A stretch of DNA of 64,000 bases, from positions 310,001 to 374,000 of the forward strand of contig NZ_SGXJ01000005.1 of assembly GCF_004216905.1 (NCBI RefSeq), read 5' to 3'. Below, piece after piece: positions 54,906-63,670 of this stretch. The notes under the pieces are model-generated. The model saw only the letters and a list, made by a program, of their open reading frames with translations. It searched no databases and was not told where the DNA came from. The stretch's first letter is position 1. Each line of letters opens with the position of its first letter. A program made the translations under genes and the position numbers. Origin of the DNA: Kribbella sp. VKM Ac-2569 (lineage in GTDB: Bacteria; Actinomycetota; Actinomycetes; Propionibacteriales; Kribbellaceae).

Positions 54906-55862
54906 ATGTCGAACGTTCTGGTTCTCGTTGACCACACCGCGGGCGCGGTCCGCAAGACGACCGCCGAGCTCCTCACGATCGCCCGCCGTCTCGGCGAGCC
55001 GGTCGCTGTGTTCGTCGGTGAGGGTGTCTCGGATGCGCTGCCGGCTCTGGGGCAGTACGGCGCGACGAAGGTGATCGCGTTGTCGAACCCGGAGCTCTCG
55101 CAGTTCCTGGTGGCGCCGAAGGCCGAGGCGCTGGCGCAGGTCGCGGCGAAGATCGAGCCGTCGGCGATCCTGATCTCGTCGAACGCCGAGGGCAAGGAGA
55201 TCGCGGCGCGGCTCGCGGTCAAGCTGGACTCGGGTCTGATCACCGACGCCGTCGACGTTGTCGCTGCCGATGGTGGCGCGGTCACGACGCAGTCGGTGTT
55301 CGCGGGCAACTTCACCGTGCAGGCGAAGGTCACGCACGGCACGCCGATCATCACGGTCAAGCCGAACGCCGCCACTCCCGAGGCCGCCGAGACCTCGCCT
55401 GAGGTGGAGGAGTTCGACGTCACGATCTCCGACGTCGCGAAGACGGCGCGGATCGTGGAGTCGAAGCCGCGGGAGGCGACCGGTCGTCCGGAGCTGACCG
55501 AGGCCGCGATCATCGTGTCCGGTGGCCGCGGTACCGGCGGTGACTTCGGCCCGATCGAGGCGTTCGCCGACTCGCTCGGTGCCGCTGTCGGTGCGTCGCG
55601 CGCGGCGGTGGACTCGGGCTGGTACCCGCATGCCTACCAGGTCGGTCAGACCGGCAAGACGGTGTCGCCGCAGCTGTACGTCGCGGCCGGCATCTCCGGC
55701 GCGATCCAGCACCGCGCCGGCATGCAGACCTCGAAGACGATCGTCGCGGTCAACAAGGACCCCGAGGCCCCGATCTTCGAACTGGTCGACTTCGGCGTGG
55801 TCGGCGACCTCCACAAGGTCCTCCCCACCGCCACCGAAGAGGTCACCAAGCGCAAGTCCTGA
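54906..55862 (+). CDS. etfA: Electron transfer flavoprotein alpha subunit
   Basis: 318 aa. The C-terminal FAD-binding domain has SGGRGTGGDFGPIEAFAD, GQTGKTVSPQLYVAAGISGA and NKDPEAPIFELVDFGVVGD, the canonical EtfA signature. It forms the heterodimer with EtfB. A strong hairpin terminator follows at 55875-55906. The gene order methyltransferase, etfB, etfA, cysteine desulfurase, mnmA parallels mycobacteria. Confidence 0.97.
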   Translation: MSNVLVLVDHTAGAVRKTTAELLTIARRLGEPVAVFVGEGVSDALPALGQYGATKVIALSNPELSQFLVAPKAEALAQVAAKIEPSAILISSNAEGKEIAARLAVKLDSGLITDAVDVVAADGGAVTTQSVFAGNFTVQAKVTHGTPIITVKPNAATPEAAETSPEVEEFDVTISDVAKTARIVESKPREATGRPELTEAAIIVSGGRGTGGDFGPIEAFADSLGAAVGASRAAVDSGWYPHAYQVGQTGKTVSPQLYVAAGISGAIQHRAGMQTSKTIVAVNKDPEAPIFELVDFGVVGDLHKVLPTATEEVTKRKS

Positions 55863-55874
55863 CCCGCAACACCA

Positions 55875-55906
55875 ACAGCCCGGCTCGGCACCCCGAGCCG
55901 GGCTGT
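55875..55906 (+). terminator. Terminator after etfA
   Basis: Perfect 14-bp stem ACAGCCCGGCTCGG/CCGAGCCGGGCTGT with a 4-base loop (CACC). Only a weak T stretch follows, as is usual in high-GC actinobacteria. It may also end the convergent minus-strand gene. Confidence 0.8.
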
Positions 55907-55934
55907 CACATTCCTGGAGAACGGATTCGCTGAC

Positions 55935-57533
55935 TCAGGTGGTTAGTTGTTGGCGGATTGTGGCTAGGTCGTCGGTGATGGCGGCTTTTCGGGCTTCGGT
56001 GGTGTTGAGGTAGTTCGCGAGTGCGGTGGCGGCTGTTGCGCAGCGTTCGTTGAGGTTGGCTACCTCTCCGGCGGCTCGGGTCTTGTCGACGTTGATGGCA
56101 CGCCGCAGCTTGACGTAGCTGTTGAGGCCGAAGGCCATCACCACCAGGCCGACCACGATCCAGAACCAGTGCAGGAGCAGCCCCAGCCCGATCGCCACGA
56201 CCGCGCCGCCCACCAGCAGTCCGATCGGAGTGGCGCGCTGTTCGATGGTCATGACGCCGGCGGACGCGGTGAGCGATGACGTCGCCTTGCCGAGTTCGAG
56301 CTGGTCGGGTCCGTCCGAGCGGATCGTGATCGTTTGTGTGCCGCTCTCGATGGAGACCTCCGACGGGCCCGGGAGCTCGGCGGTCTGCGCCACGGTCTCG
56401 ACCGCGGGCAGGACCAACGGACCGACGACGCGCAGCGCGGCGGTCGACAGGTGCGGGTCGGCGGACAGACTGAGGTCCTCGGTGAGCAGCGCGTCGACCG
56501 TGCCGGCAGAGTCGTCGAGCGCCTGGGCGGCGGGCTCGGCGGCCCCGCTCACCCGTGCACGCAGTACGGCGATCCGGGCCAGCGTCTCGCGCTCCGGCTC
56601 GCTGCCTTCGGAGATCAGCAGCCGCAGCATGCCCGCGGCACTGTCCTCGGCCGGCTCGTTGTCGGCGTCGGCGGGCGACTTAGCACCGCGACGGGACGAC
56701 TTGGCGTCGTCCGGGGTGCTGTCGGTCTTACGGGTCTCCGGGTAGTTCAGATCGGGGTCGGGCTCGCGGGCCTCGGTGTTGCTGAGGATCGTCTCGACAG
56801 CGTTGCGGATCCGGCTCAACCGGTTCGCGGCCTCGTCCTGCTGTTCGGTCTCCTTGAGACGCGGCCCACTCGAGCGGCTCGAGCTGCCGCGGTTCTCGAG
56901 TCGCGACAGCCACCCGCCATCGGGGGACGCGGCCGACTGCAGCCGCTTCACCACGAGCTCCAGACCGTCCGCCCCGAACCCACCACGCGCAGCTGTCGTC
57001 CACAGCACCCGCTGCACCCGGGTCAGCGTTCCGTCCGCGGCCGGTACGCCGAACGCGACGTCCAGCCACTCGTTCTGCACCTGGTGCCGCTGCCCGAGCA
57101 CCGCCAACGCCAGCGACAGGTAGATCGACGTACGGCGCTGGTCGAGCTCCATCGCCGCACTGATCGCCTGCTCGTCCGGCGTGGAGGCGTGCAGGGAGAT
57201 CAGTGCCTGGGTGGCGGGGCTCAACCAGTACCGGGCGACGGGCCCACCGGCCTCCGGCAGCTCGGTGCTGGACGCCATCGCGGAGAGGACCCGGGTGGCG
57301 TAGCGGCGGAGTTCGGCGGCGTCGACGAAACCGGCCGTCTCGTGGCGGAGATCGGACAGCTCGACGAACGCGTCGAAGGCACGAGACATGCTCTCCACGC
57401 GGCTCTGCAGGCTGCCCTGGATCCGGGACAACTGGGACCGGAGACTGGAGGCCTCCTGGCGCGCATACGACATCTCGCTCTCCAGGTTGGAGAGCTGCTG
57501 GTTCTGCTTGCGTTCGGTCCACCAGTCGCTCAT
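55935..57533 (-). CDS. Coiled-coil membrane protein of unknown function
   Basis: 532 aa from ATG 57533 (GGAAGGCAGGAAGC RBS). An N-terminal coiled coil (about 5-60, MSYARQEASSLRSQLSRIQG), a helical region to about 200, a charged linker (about 220-300, DDAKSSRRGAKSPADADNEP), a second globular part and two transmembrane helices (about 435-485, GLLVGGAVVAIGLGLLL) followed by a helical C-terminus. No family recognised. It interrupts the order etfA-cysteine desulfurase seen in mycobacteria. Confidence 0.65.
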   Translation of the reverse strand: MSDWWTERKQNQQLSNLESEMSYARQEASSLRSQLSRIQGSLQSRVESMSRAFDAFVELSDLRHETAGFVDAAELRRYATRVLSAMASSTELPEAGGPVARYWLSPATQALISLHASTPDEQAISAAMELDQRRTSIYLSLALAVLGQRHQVQNEWLDVAFGVPAADGTLTRVQRVLWTTAARGGFGADGLELVVKRLQSAASPDGGWLSRLENRGSSSRSSGPRLKETEQQDEAANRLSRIRNAVETILSNTEAREPDPDLNYPETRKTDSTPDDAKSSRRGAKSPADADNEPAEDSAAGMLRLLISEGSEPERETLARIAVLRARVSGAAEPAAQALDDSAGTVDALLTEDLSLSADPHLSTAALRVVGPLVLPAVETVAQTAELPGPSEVSIESGTQTITIRSDGPDQLELGKATSSLTASAGVMTIEQRATPIGLLVGGAVVAIGLGLLLHWFWIVVGLVVMAFGLNSYVKLRRAINVDKTRAAGEVANLNERCATAATALANYLNTTEARKAAITDDLATIRQQLTT

Positions 57534-57591
57534 GCTTCCTGCCTTCCGCTCAACCAGACATTGCTCCCCGGAAGGATTGCGTGTCAGCGGG

Positions 57592-58065
57592 TCATCCGGC
57601 CCACACGGGTCGCCGCGAGTCGAGCCCGGTGCCGTACTCCGGGTCGCCGCCCGTGACCAGAATCCAGTGCTCGGTGGCGCTGGCACGGTACAGGCGGAGG
57701 TCGTCGCGCAACTGGTCGGCGGTGTACGCGCGCAGCTCCGCGTAGCGCGACGAGAAGAGCGTCGCGGACGCTTCCAGCTCGTCGTCCGGGACGAGAGCGG
57801 CCTGCGCCCGGAAGTACACCGCCGACGCGCCACCGATCGGCACGGTCGAGTCGAACATCGCGATGCTCACGTCTGGCCGCTCGGCGAGGTTGCGCGAGTG
57901 CAGCGAGTTCGGCGACGACGCCCAGTAGAACGTGTCGTGCCCGTCCGGCGTGAAGTAGACCGGCGTCACCCAGGGCAGCCCGTCGGCTCCGACCGTCCCG
58001 AGCGCCATGTACTTGTTGGCTTCGATGACCGCCGCAGCCCGCCGGTCGAGGATCTCTTGTGTCAT
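57592..58065 (-). CDS. Pyridoxamine 5'-phosphate oxidase-family protein
   Basis: 157 aa, split beta-barrel flavin-binding fold: NKYMALGTVGADGLPWVTPV and YWASSPNSLHSRNLAERPDV are typical. The family uses FMN, F420 or heme; cofactor and substrate are unknown. It is the last gene in a two-gene minus-strand operon with the dihydrofolate reductase-like gene, overlapping by one base (TGATG). Confidence 0.85.
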   Translation of the reverse strand: MTQEILDRRAAAVIEANKYMALGTVGADGLPWVTPVYFTPDGHDTFYWASSPNSLHSRNLAERPDVSIAMFDSTVPIGGASAVYFRAQAALVPDDELEASATLFSSRYAELRAYTADQLRDDLRLYRASATEHWILVTGGDPEYGTGLDSRRPVWAG

Positions 58066-58658
58066 CACTGCTCCTGATGAGGTACGTCGTACGTCAGGTG
58101 GGTCGCGTTCGGTGTGCTCGTAGTGTCTCGTGGCACCAGCCGGATCGGGGTCAGCGTGGTCCGCTCGAACAGTGGGGTGCCGTCGCCGAGAACGATCGGC
58201 GCGACGTGGACCCGCAGTTCGTCGACCAGCCCGGCGTACAGGTACTGGCGGCACAGGTGCCCGCCGCCCATGATCATCACGTCTCGCGCCCCCGCGGCGG
58301 CCTGTGCGAGCTTGAGTGCGGCCTCGATCCCGTCCGGCACGAACTCGAACCAGCCGTCCAGCCGGACCCGGCTCGGTGGATTCGACGTCACCACGTGGAT
58401 CGCCGGCCGCTCGCCGCTGAACCCGTCGGCGCTCCACCCCTGCGGCCCGTCGATGAGGTCGAACGTCCGCCGTCCCATCAGCACGGCGCCGATGTTCGTG
58501 CTGGTGCGCTCGAACGCCTCGCGGTCGGCCGCCTGCTCGCCGGCGATCCAGTCGTGCAGGGGATCGCCGCCGATCCCGAGACCGTGCGTGAGGTCCGCTC
58601 CCGGCCCGGTGACGAATCCGTCGAGCGACATCGTGATGTCCAGCAGTACGCGTCCCAT
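58065..58658 (-). CDS. Dihydrofolate reductase/RibD-like domain protein
   Basis: 197 aa. VLLDITMSLDGFVTGPGADL and LMGRRTFDLIDGPQGW, with DVMIMGGGHLCRQYLYAGLV, define the DHFR-like RibD C-terminal fold that binds NADPH. Many actinobacterial members are unrelated to folate and the role is unknown. RBS CAGGAGAAGACC precedes ATG 58658. It is divergent from the HTH-NB-ARC regulator across 105 bp and may be its target. Confidence 0.87.
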   Translation of the reverse strand: MGRVLLDITMSLDGFVTGPGADLTHGLGIGGDPLHDWIAGEQAADREAFERTSTNIGAVLMGRRTFDLIDGPQGWSADGFSGERPAIHVVTSNPPSRVRLDGWFEFVPDGIEAALKLAQAAAGARDVMIMGGGHLCRQYLYAGLVDELRVHVAPIVLGDGTPLFERTTLTPIRLVPRDTTSTPNATHLTYDVPHQEQ

Positions 58659-58763
58659 GGTCTTCTCCTGGTTCCGAGGTTGTGCCTCCACAGTCGGCGC
58701 GGGCGCCACGGAAAGTCGTCCGTACCGGCCACGGAAGGACCACGGATCCCGCATGATGGGCGA

Positions 58764-61331
58764 ATGGCTGGTCCGAAGGACGTGTCGGCGCGGGAGGCCG
58801 AGGTGCTCGCGGCGCTCGCCGGCGACCGCTCGAACGCGCAGATCGCCCGGCGGCTGCACATCAGCATCCGGACCGTCGAGAGCCACATCTCCTCGTTGCT
58901 GCGCAAGTACGGCGTCGCGGACCGGCATGAGCTCGCCGCGCTCGCGGACGTGGCGGAGTCCCAACCACCGGGCTTCAGGACGCCGGCTGGACCAGGTACG
59001 ACGTTCGTCGGCCGCGAACAGGACCGCGCAGAGCTCACCAGGGCACTCGGCAGCAACCGCCTCGTCAGCCTGCTCGGACCTGGTGGTGTGGGCAAGACCC
59101 GTCTGGCGCTGCGGGTCGCAGCGGACGTCGCCGACAACTACCCGTACGGCGGAGCGGTCGTCGATCTCGTCCCGGTACGTCCTGGTTTTGTGGTCGCTGC
59201 GGTTGCCGAAGCACTCCAGGCCACCGAACAACCACCGCAGACCCTTGCGGACGCCGTACTCGAACGACTCAAGCGCGGGCGCACTCTGCTCGTACTGGAC
59301 AACTGCGAGCACCTGCTGGACGACGTGGCCGGTCTGGTCGCCCGCATCCTCACCGAGGCGACCGAAACGGCAGTACTCGTCACCAGCCGCGAGCGTCTCG
59401 GCGTGGCGGGGGAGCGGCCGGTACAGCTCGGTCCGCTGACGCTAGGAGCCGAGGCAGAGCAGCTCTTCCGGGACAGGGCTGCTCTGGTCGCGCCTGAGTT
59501 GGCGGATGACAGTGAGCTTGCGCAGAAGGTGTGTGCCGAGTTGGACGGCGTACCGCTGGCTATTGAGCTGGCTGCGGCTCGTGCCGGGTCGCTGGGGCCG
59601 GACGGTCTGCTGGCTGCGTTGGACGACCGGCTGCGGCTCCTGGCCGGAGGACGTGGCCCGAACGAGCGGCACAACTCATTGGCGCAGGTGATCGGCTGGA
59701 GCTACGACCTGCTCGGTGACGACGAGCGCGGGTTGTTCCGGCGGCTGGGTGTGTTCGTTGGTGGGTTCGACCTCGCTGCTGTTGCTGGTGTGACGCCGGG
59801 CCTTAGTAGGGGCGAGTTGAGCGACCTCCTGGGGCGGCTGACCGACAAGAGCCTTCTGCACCGCAGCCAGCACGCGGGGATCAGTCGCTGGCGGATGCTG
59901 GAGACCGTGCGGGTCTTCGCGCTCGAAGAGCTCAAGGACGAGTACGACGAGGTTGCTGCGCTGCATGTGACGTGGGCCGATCAGTTGGCCGCCAAGCTGG
60001 AGCAGCAGCTGGAGGCGGGGGAGGAGTGGCAGCAGGAGTTCGACCTGCTGGCTCCGGACCTGCGGGTGGCGAGTGGCGGCGTACGGCTCCTTGCCCGCAA
60101 GCTTGCGCATCTGACGTTTGCTCGGAGGCGCTTTCTGGAGGCGCGTGAGCATTACCTGGTTGCTGCCGGGCAGGCTGCGGACGCGGCTGAGCGGTACGAC
60201 GATCTGCGTGATGCTGCTGATGCCGCGATGGTTGTCGCGGACGGCGGACACGCCTACCAGTTGATGATGCGGTCGGCCGCGGATGGGACCTTGGACGCCG
60301 CGGGGTACGCGGTGACGATCCTGAACCGCTACGAGATGACCCGTCCGGCCGAACTACCCGAAGACCGAGGAGCGAGTCTGCTCCCTGACAACGCTGAAGA
60401 CAGCGTTCTGGTTCGGGTGGCGCGGGCTTGGGTGGATCGGTTCGGGGTCGCGTCGGCGGAGGCTGCCGTGGCCGCTGCTCGGCGGGCGAACCAGCCGTTG
60501 GATCTGATGAGTGCGCTCGACGCCTACAGCACTGCGGTCGCCGCCGCCGGGCGGTTGCGCGAGGCCGACGCGGCGTCGAAGGAGCGGATGTCTCTGGCCG
60601 CAACCCTTCCTGCGCACGACCCGCGTGCGGCGGCCGAAATCGTTGACGCCTTCCACGTCGCCTCGACTACGGCGATCGCGGTCGGTGACATCGTCGAGGC
60701 CCTCCGGCTGGCGCAGTTGATCGACGACCCGGTGCACGGTCACCCGTACATCACGGCCCCGCGCAAAGTGCGTGCCTACGCGCTCGCCGGAAGGTTCGAG
60801 GACGCCGTACAAGCGGCCGATGTGATGTGGAACGGCTGGCGGGCGGCGGGGTGTCCGCCGCGGGCCTGGATGGCCTCGGCTGCTGCAGCGGCCGCGCTCG
60901 CCCACGGACTGCTCGGGAGCGGTCAGGACGCGGTCTGGCAGGCCCGCGCCCTGGAGATCGCCCGCGTCACCGACGCAACCGACGACCCGGGCCTCGCCGC
61001 CCCCGCCGCCTTCGTCGAAGCCCGCCTCGCCGTCCACCACCACAAAATCGACGCTGATGTGGTTGAGCGGGCGTTTGCGGCGTTTACCGAGCCATGGTGG
61101 ATTCCGTATGCCCATGCTGCCGGTGCGGAGCTGGCCGTGGTGTCGGGGCACCCCGATGCGGCGAGGTATCTGGAGCGGGCCGTGAGCGAGAACGCTTGGG
61201 CGGAGGCGGTCCTCCGAAGGGCCCAGGGCCGCCTGACGGGGGACCGTGACGCGCTCGTGGAAGCGGCCGGGATGTTCCACCAAATCGGGGCCCGGTTCGA
61301 GGAGCGGTACACGATCGGTCTCGCGCGCTGA
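58764..61331 (+). CDS. LuxR-type HTH/NB-ARC-like ATPase regulator with N-terminal HTH
   Basis: 855 aa from ATG 58764. The LuxR-type HTH is at the N-terminus (about 5-60, DRSNAQIARRLHISIRTVES), unlike LAL/MalT regulators where it is C-terminal. A STAND P-loop ATPase follows (about 90-330): Walker A LLGPGGVGKTRLALRV, Walker B TLLVLDNCEHLLDDV and the GVPLAIELAAAR motif. The remainder has TPR-like helical repeats. It likely senses a ligand, oligomerises and activates transcription; the divergent DHFR/PPOX operon is a candidate target. Confidence 0.88.
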   Translation: MAGPKDVSAREAEVLAALAGDRSNAQIARRLHISIRTVESHISSLLRKYGVADRHELAALADVAESQPPGFRTPAGPGTTFVGREQDRAELTRALGSNRLVSLLGPGGVGKTRLALRVAADVADNYPYGGAVVDLVPVRPGFVVAAVAEALQATEQPPQTLADAVLERLKRGRTLLVLDNCEHLLDDVAGLVARILTEATETAVLVTSRERLGVAGERPVQLGPLTLGAEAEQLFRDRAALVAPELADDSELAQKVCAELDGVPLAIELAAARAGSLGPDGLLAALDDRLRLLAGGRGPNERHNSLAQVIGWSYDLLGDDERGLFRRLGVFVGGFDLAAVAGVTPGLSRGELSDLLGRLTDKSLLHRSQHAGISRWRMLETVRVFALEELKDEYDEVAALHVTWADQLAAKLEQQLEAGEEWQQEFDLLAPDLRVASGGVRLLARKLAHLTFARRRFLEAREHYLVAAGQAADAAERYDDLRDAADAAMVVADGGHAYQLMMRSAADGTLDAAGYAVTILNRYEMTRPAELPEDRGASLLPDNAEDSVLVRVARAWVDRFGVASAEAAVAAARRANQPLDLMSALDAYSTAVAAAGRLREADAASKERMSLAATLPAHDPRAAAEIVDAFHVASTTAIAVGDIVEALRLAQLIDDPVHGHPYITAPRKVRAYALAGRFEDAVQAADVMWNGWRAAGCPPRAWMASAAAAAALAHGLLGSGQDAVWQARALEIARVTDATDDPGLAAPAAFVEARLAVHHHKIDADVVERAFAAFTEPWWIPYAHAAGAELAVVSGHPDAARYLERAVSENAWAEAVLRRAQGRLTGDRDALVEAAGMFHQIGARFEERYTIGLAR

Positions 61332-61379
61332 CTCCCGGGGAGCGGGAACATCCGTGCCGGACATACCCTTGAAACCGAT

Positions 61380-62582
61380 ATGACTGCTTCCGACCGTCGC
61401 ACGGTGTACCTGGACCACGCGGCGACGACCCCGATGCTCCCGTCCGCGATCGAGGCGATGACCTATCACCTCTCGCGGACCGGTAACGCGTCGTCACTGC
61501 ACGGCTCCGGCCGGTGCGCCCGGCGGACGGTCGAGGAATCCCGCGAGTCGATCGCCGCGGCCCTCGGGGCGCAGCCGAGCGAGATCGTGTTCACCTCCGG
61601 CGGCACCGAGGCGGACAACCTCGCGCTGAAGGGCCTGTGGTGGTCCCGCCTGGCGGCCGATCCGCGCCGGCGCCGGATCCTGCTGAGCGGCATCGAGCAC
61701 CACGCGGTGCTCGACCCGGCGGTCTGGCTCGGTCAGCACGAGCACGCCGAGATCGAATGGCTCCCCGTCGACGAACTGGGTCGTGTGCGTCCGGACGACG
61801 TACGGCGGGCTGTCGAGCGCGACCCGGAGTCCGTGTCGTTCATCACGCTGATGATGGCGAACAACGAGGTCGGCACGCTGCAGCCGGTCGCCGAGGTCGC
61901 GGCGATCGCGCAGGAGTACGGCGTACCCGTGCACACCGATGCCGTGCAGGCGATCGGACAGGTGCCGGTGGACTTCGCTGAGCTGGGCGTGGACGCGATG
62001 ACGGTGTCCGCGCACAAGCTCGGTGGTCCGTACGGGATCGGGGCGCTCGTCGTCCACAAGGAGACGCAGCTGACGCCGATCCTGCACGGCGGGGGACAGG
62101 AGCGCGACGTACGGTCCGGCACGCTCGACGCGCCCGCGACCGCCGGGTTCGCGGTGGCGGCCGAGCACGCGGTGAAGCACCAGGCGGACGCGGCCAGCCG
62201 GCTGACCGAGCTGCGAGACACCCTGATCACCGGCATCACCGGCACCGTCGAGGGAGCGCTGCTGTCGGGGGACCCGACGGACCGTTTGCCCGGTAACGCA
62301 CACTTGTCCTTCAGCGACTGCGAGGGCGACTCGCTGTTGCTGCTGCTCGACGCCCGCGGGATCGAGGTCTCGACCGGGTCCGCGTGCAACGCCGGGGTCG
62401 CCGAGCCGAGTCACGTGCTGCTGGCGATGGGGTACGACGACCAGCGGGCCCGGGGCTCGCTCCGGTTCACCCTCGGGCACACGAGTACGCGCGCCGACAT
62501 CGACGCCGTACTGGAGAACATCGGGCCGGTCGTGGAGCGGGCGAAGTCCGCCGGCCTGCAGAACGTGGGAAGGAACAGCTGA
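61380..62582 (+). CDS. Cysteine desulfurase (NifS/IscS class)
   Basis: 400 aa. PLP Schiff-base Lys in VSAHKLGGPYGIGALVV; active-site Cys in STGSACNAGVAEPSH; YLDHAATTPMLPSAIEAM is the conserved N-terminus. It delivers sulfur from cysteine, here most plausibly to MnmA for tRNA thiolation, because mnmA overlaps it by one base (TGATG). The same pairing occurs in mycobacteria as Rv3025c-Rv3024c. Iron-sulfur assembly by SufS is presumably separate. Confidence 0.94.
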   Translation: MTASDRRTVYLDHAATTPMLPSAIEAMTYHLSRTGNASSLHGSGRCARRTVEESRESIAAALGAQPSEIVFTSGGTEADNLALKGLWWSRLAADPRRRRILLSGIEHHAVLDPAVWLGQHEHAEIEWLPVDELGRVRPDDVRRAVERDPESVSFITLMMANNEVGTLQPVAEVAAIAQEYGVPVHTDAVQAIGQVPVDFAELGVDAMTVSAHKLGGPYGIGALVVHKETQLTPILHGGGQERDVRSGTLDAPATAGFAVAAEHAVKHQADAASRLTELRDTLITGITGTVEGALLSGDPTDRLPGNAHLSFSDCEGDSLLLLLDARGIEVSTGSACNAGVAEPSHVLLAMGYDDQRARGSLRFTLGHTSTRADIDAVLENIGPVVERAKSAGLQNVGRNS

Positions 62583-63670
62583 TGCGGGTACTCGCAGCCA
62601 TGTCCGGCGGAGTCGACTCCGCCGTCGCGGCCGCGCGGATGGCCGAGGCCGGGCACGACGTGACCGGCGTGCACCTGGCGCTCAGCCGCAACCCGCAGTC
62701 GTACCGGAGCGGCGCGCGGGGCTGCTGCACGATCGAGGACTCCCGTGACGCCCGCCGGGCCGCGGACGTGATCGGCATCCCGTTCTACGTCTGGGACCTG
62801 GCCGAGCGGTTCCACGCCGACGTGGTCGAGGACTTCGTCAGCGAGTACGCGGCCGGCCGCACGCCGAACCCGTGCCTGCGCTGCAACGAGAAGGTCAAGT
62901 TCAGCGCCGTACTGGAGCGAGCCCTCGCGCTCGGCTTCGACGCGGTCGCCACCGGGCACTACGCGCAAATCGTGGACACACCTGAAGGTCGCGAGCTGCA
63001 CCGAGCCGTGGACCCGGCCAAGGACCAGTCGTACGTGCTTGGCGTGCTGACCCAGCAGCAGCTCGCGCACGCGTTCTTCCCGCTCGGCGACACGGTCAAG
63101 ACCGAGGTGCGCGAGGAGGCCGAGCGGCGGGGGCTGTCGGTGGCGGCCAAGCCGGACAGCCACGACATCTGCTTCATCGCGGACGGCAACACCGCGGGCT
63201 TCCTCAGCGCTCAGCTGGGCGAGGCACCCGGCGACATCATCGATGCGCAGGGCAACAAGCTCGGGGAGCACCAGGGCGCGCACGGCTTCACCATCGGCCA
63301 GCGCAAGGGCCTCCGGATCGGTACGCCGGCCGCCGACGGCAAGCCGCGCTTCGTCCTCGACATCAGCCCGGTCGACCGCACCGTGACCGTCGGATCCCGC
63401 GAGGAGCTGGCCGTCGCGCACCTCACGGCGTCGAAGCCCCGCTGGTGCGGCCCGGCTCCCACAGAGGAGCTGCAGGTGAAGGCGCAGCTCCGTGCGCACG
63501 GCGAAGAGGTCGCTGTCACCGCACAGGTCGACGGCGACGAGGTCCAGGTGACCTTCGACCAGCCGACGTCCGCGGTCGCCCCTGGACAGGCGGTCGTCCT
63601 GTACGACGGCACGCGCGTAATCGGCTCCGCGACCATCGACACCGTCGAGCGAGTCACTGCTGCGGTATGA
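62582..63670 (+). CDS. mnmA: tRNA-specific 2-thiouridylase MnmA
   Basis: 362 aa. It adds sulfur to U34 of tRNA-Lys, -Glu and -Gln with ATP. The PP-loop AMSGGVDSAVAAARMAEAG is complete, and catalytic Cys residues are in PNPCLRCNEKVKF and SHDICFIADGN. Length is normal. It is coupled to the upstream cysteine desulfurase gene, which can supply the sulfur, and its stop overlaps the MetE-like gene start (ATGA). Confidence 0.96.
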   Translation: MRVLAAMSGGVDSAVAAARMAEAGHDVTGVHLALSRNPQSYRSGARGCCTIEDSRDARRAADVIGIPFYVWDLAERFHADVVEDFVSEYAAGRTPNPCLRCNEKVKFSAVLERALALGFDAVATGHYAQIVDTPEGRELHRAVDPAKDQSYVLGVLTQQQLAHAFFPLGDTVKTEVREEAERRGLSVAAKPDSHDICFIADGNTAGFLSAQLGEAPGDIIDAQGNKLGEHQGAHGFTIGQRKGLRIGTPAADGKPRFVLDISPVDRTVTVGSREELAVAHLTASKPRWCGPAPTEELQVKAQLRAHGEEVAVTAQVDGDEVQVTFDQPTSAVAPGQAVVLYDGTRVIGSATIDTVERVTAAV

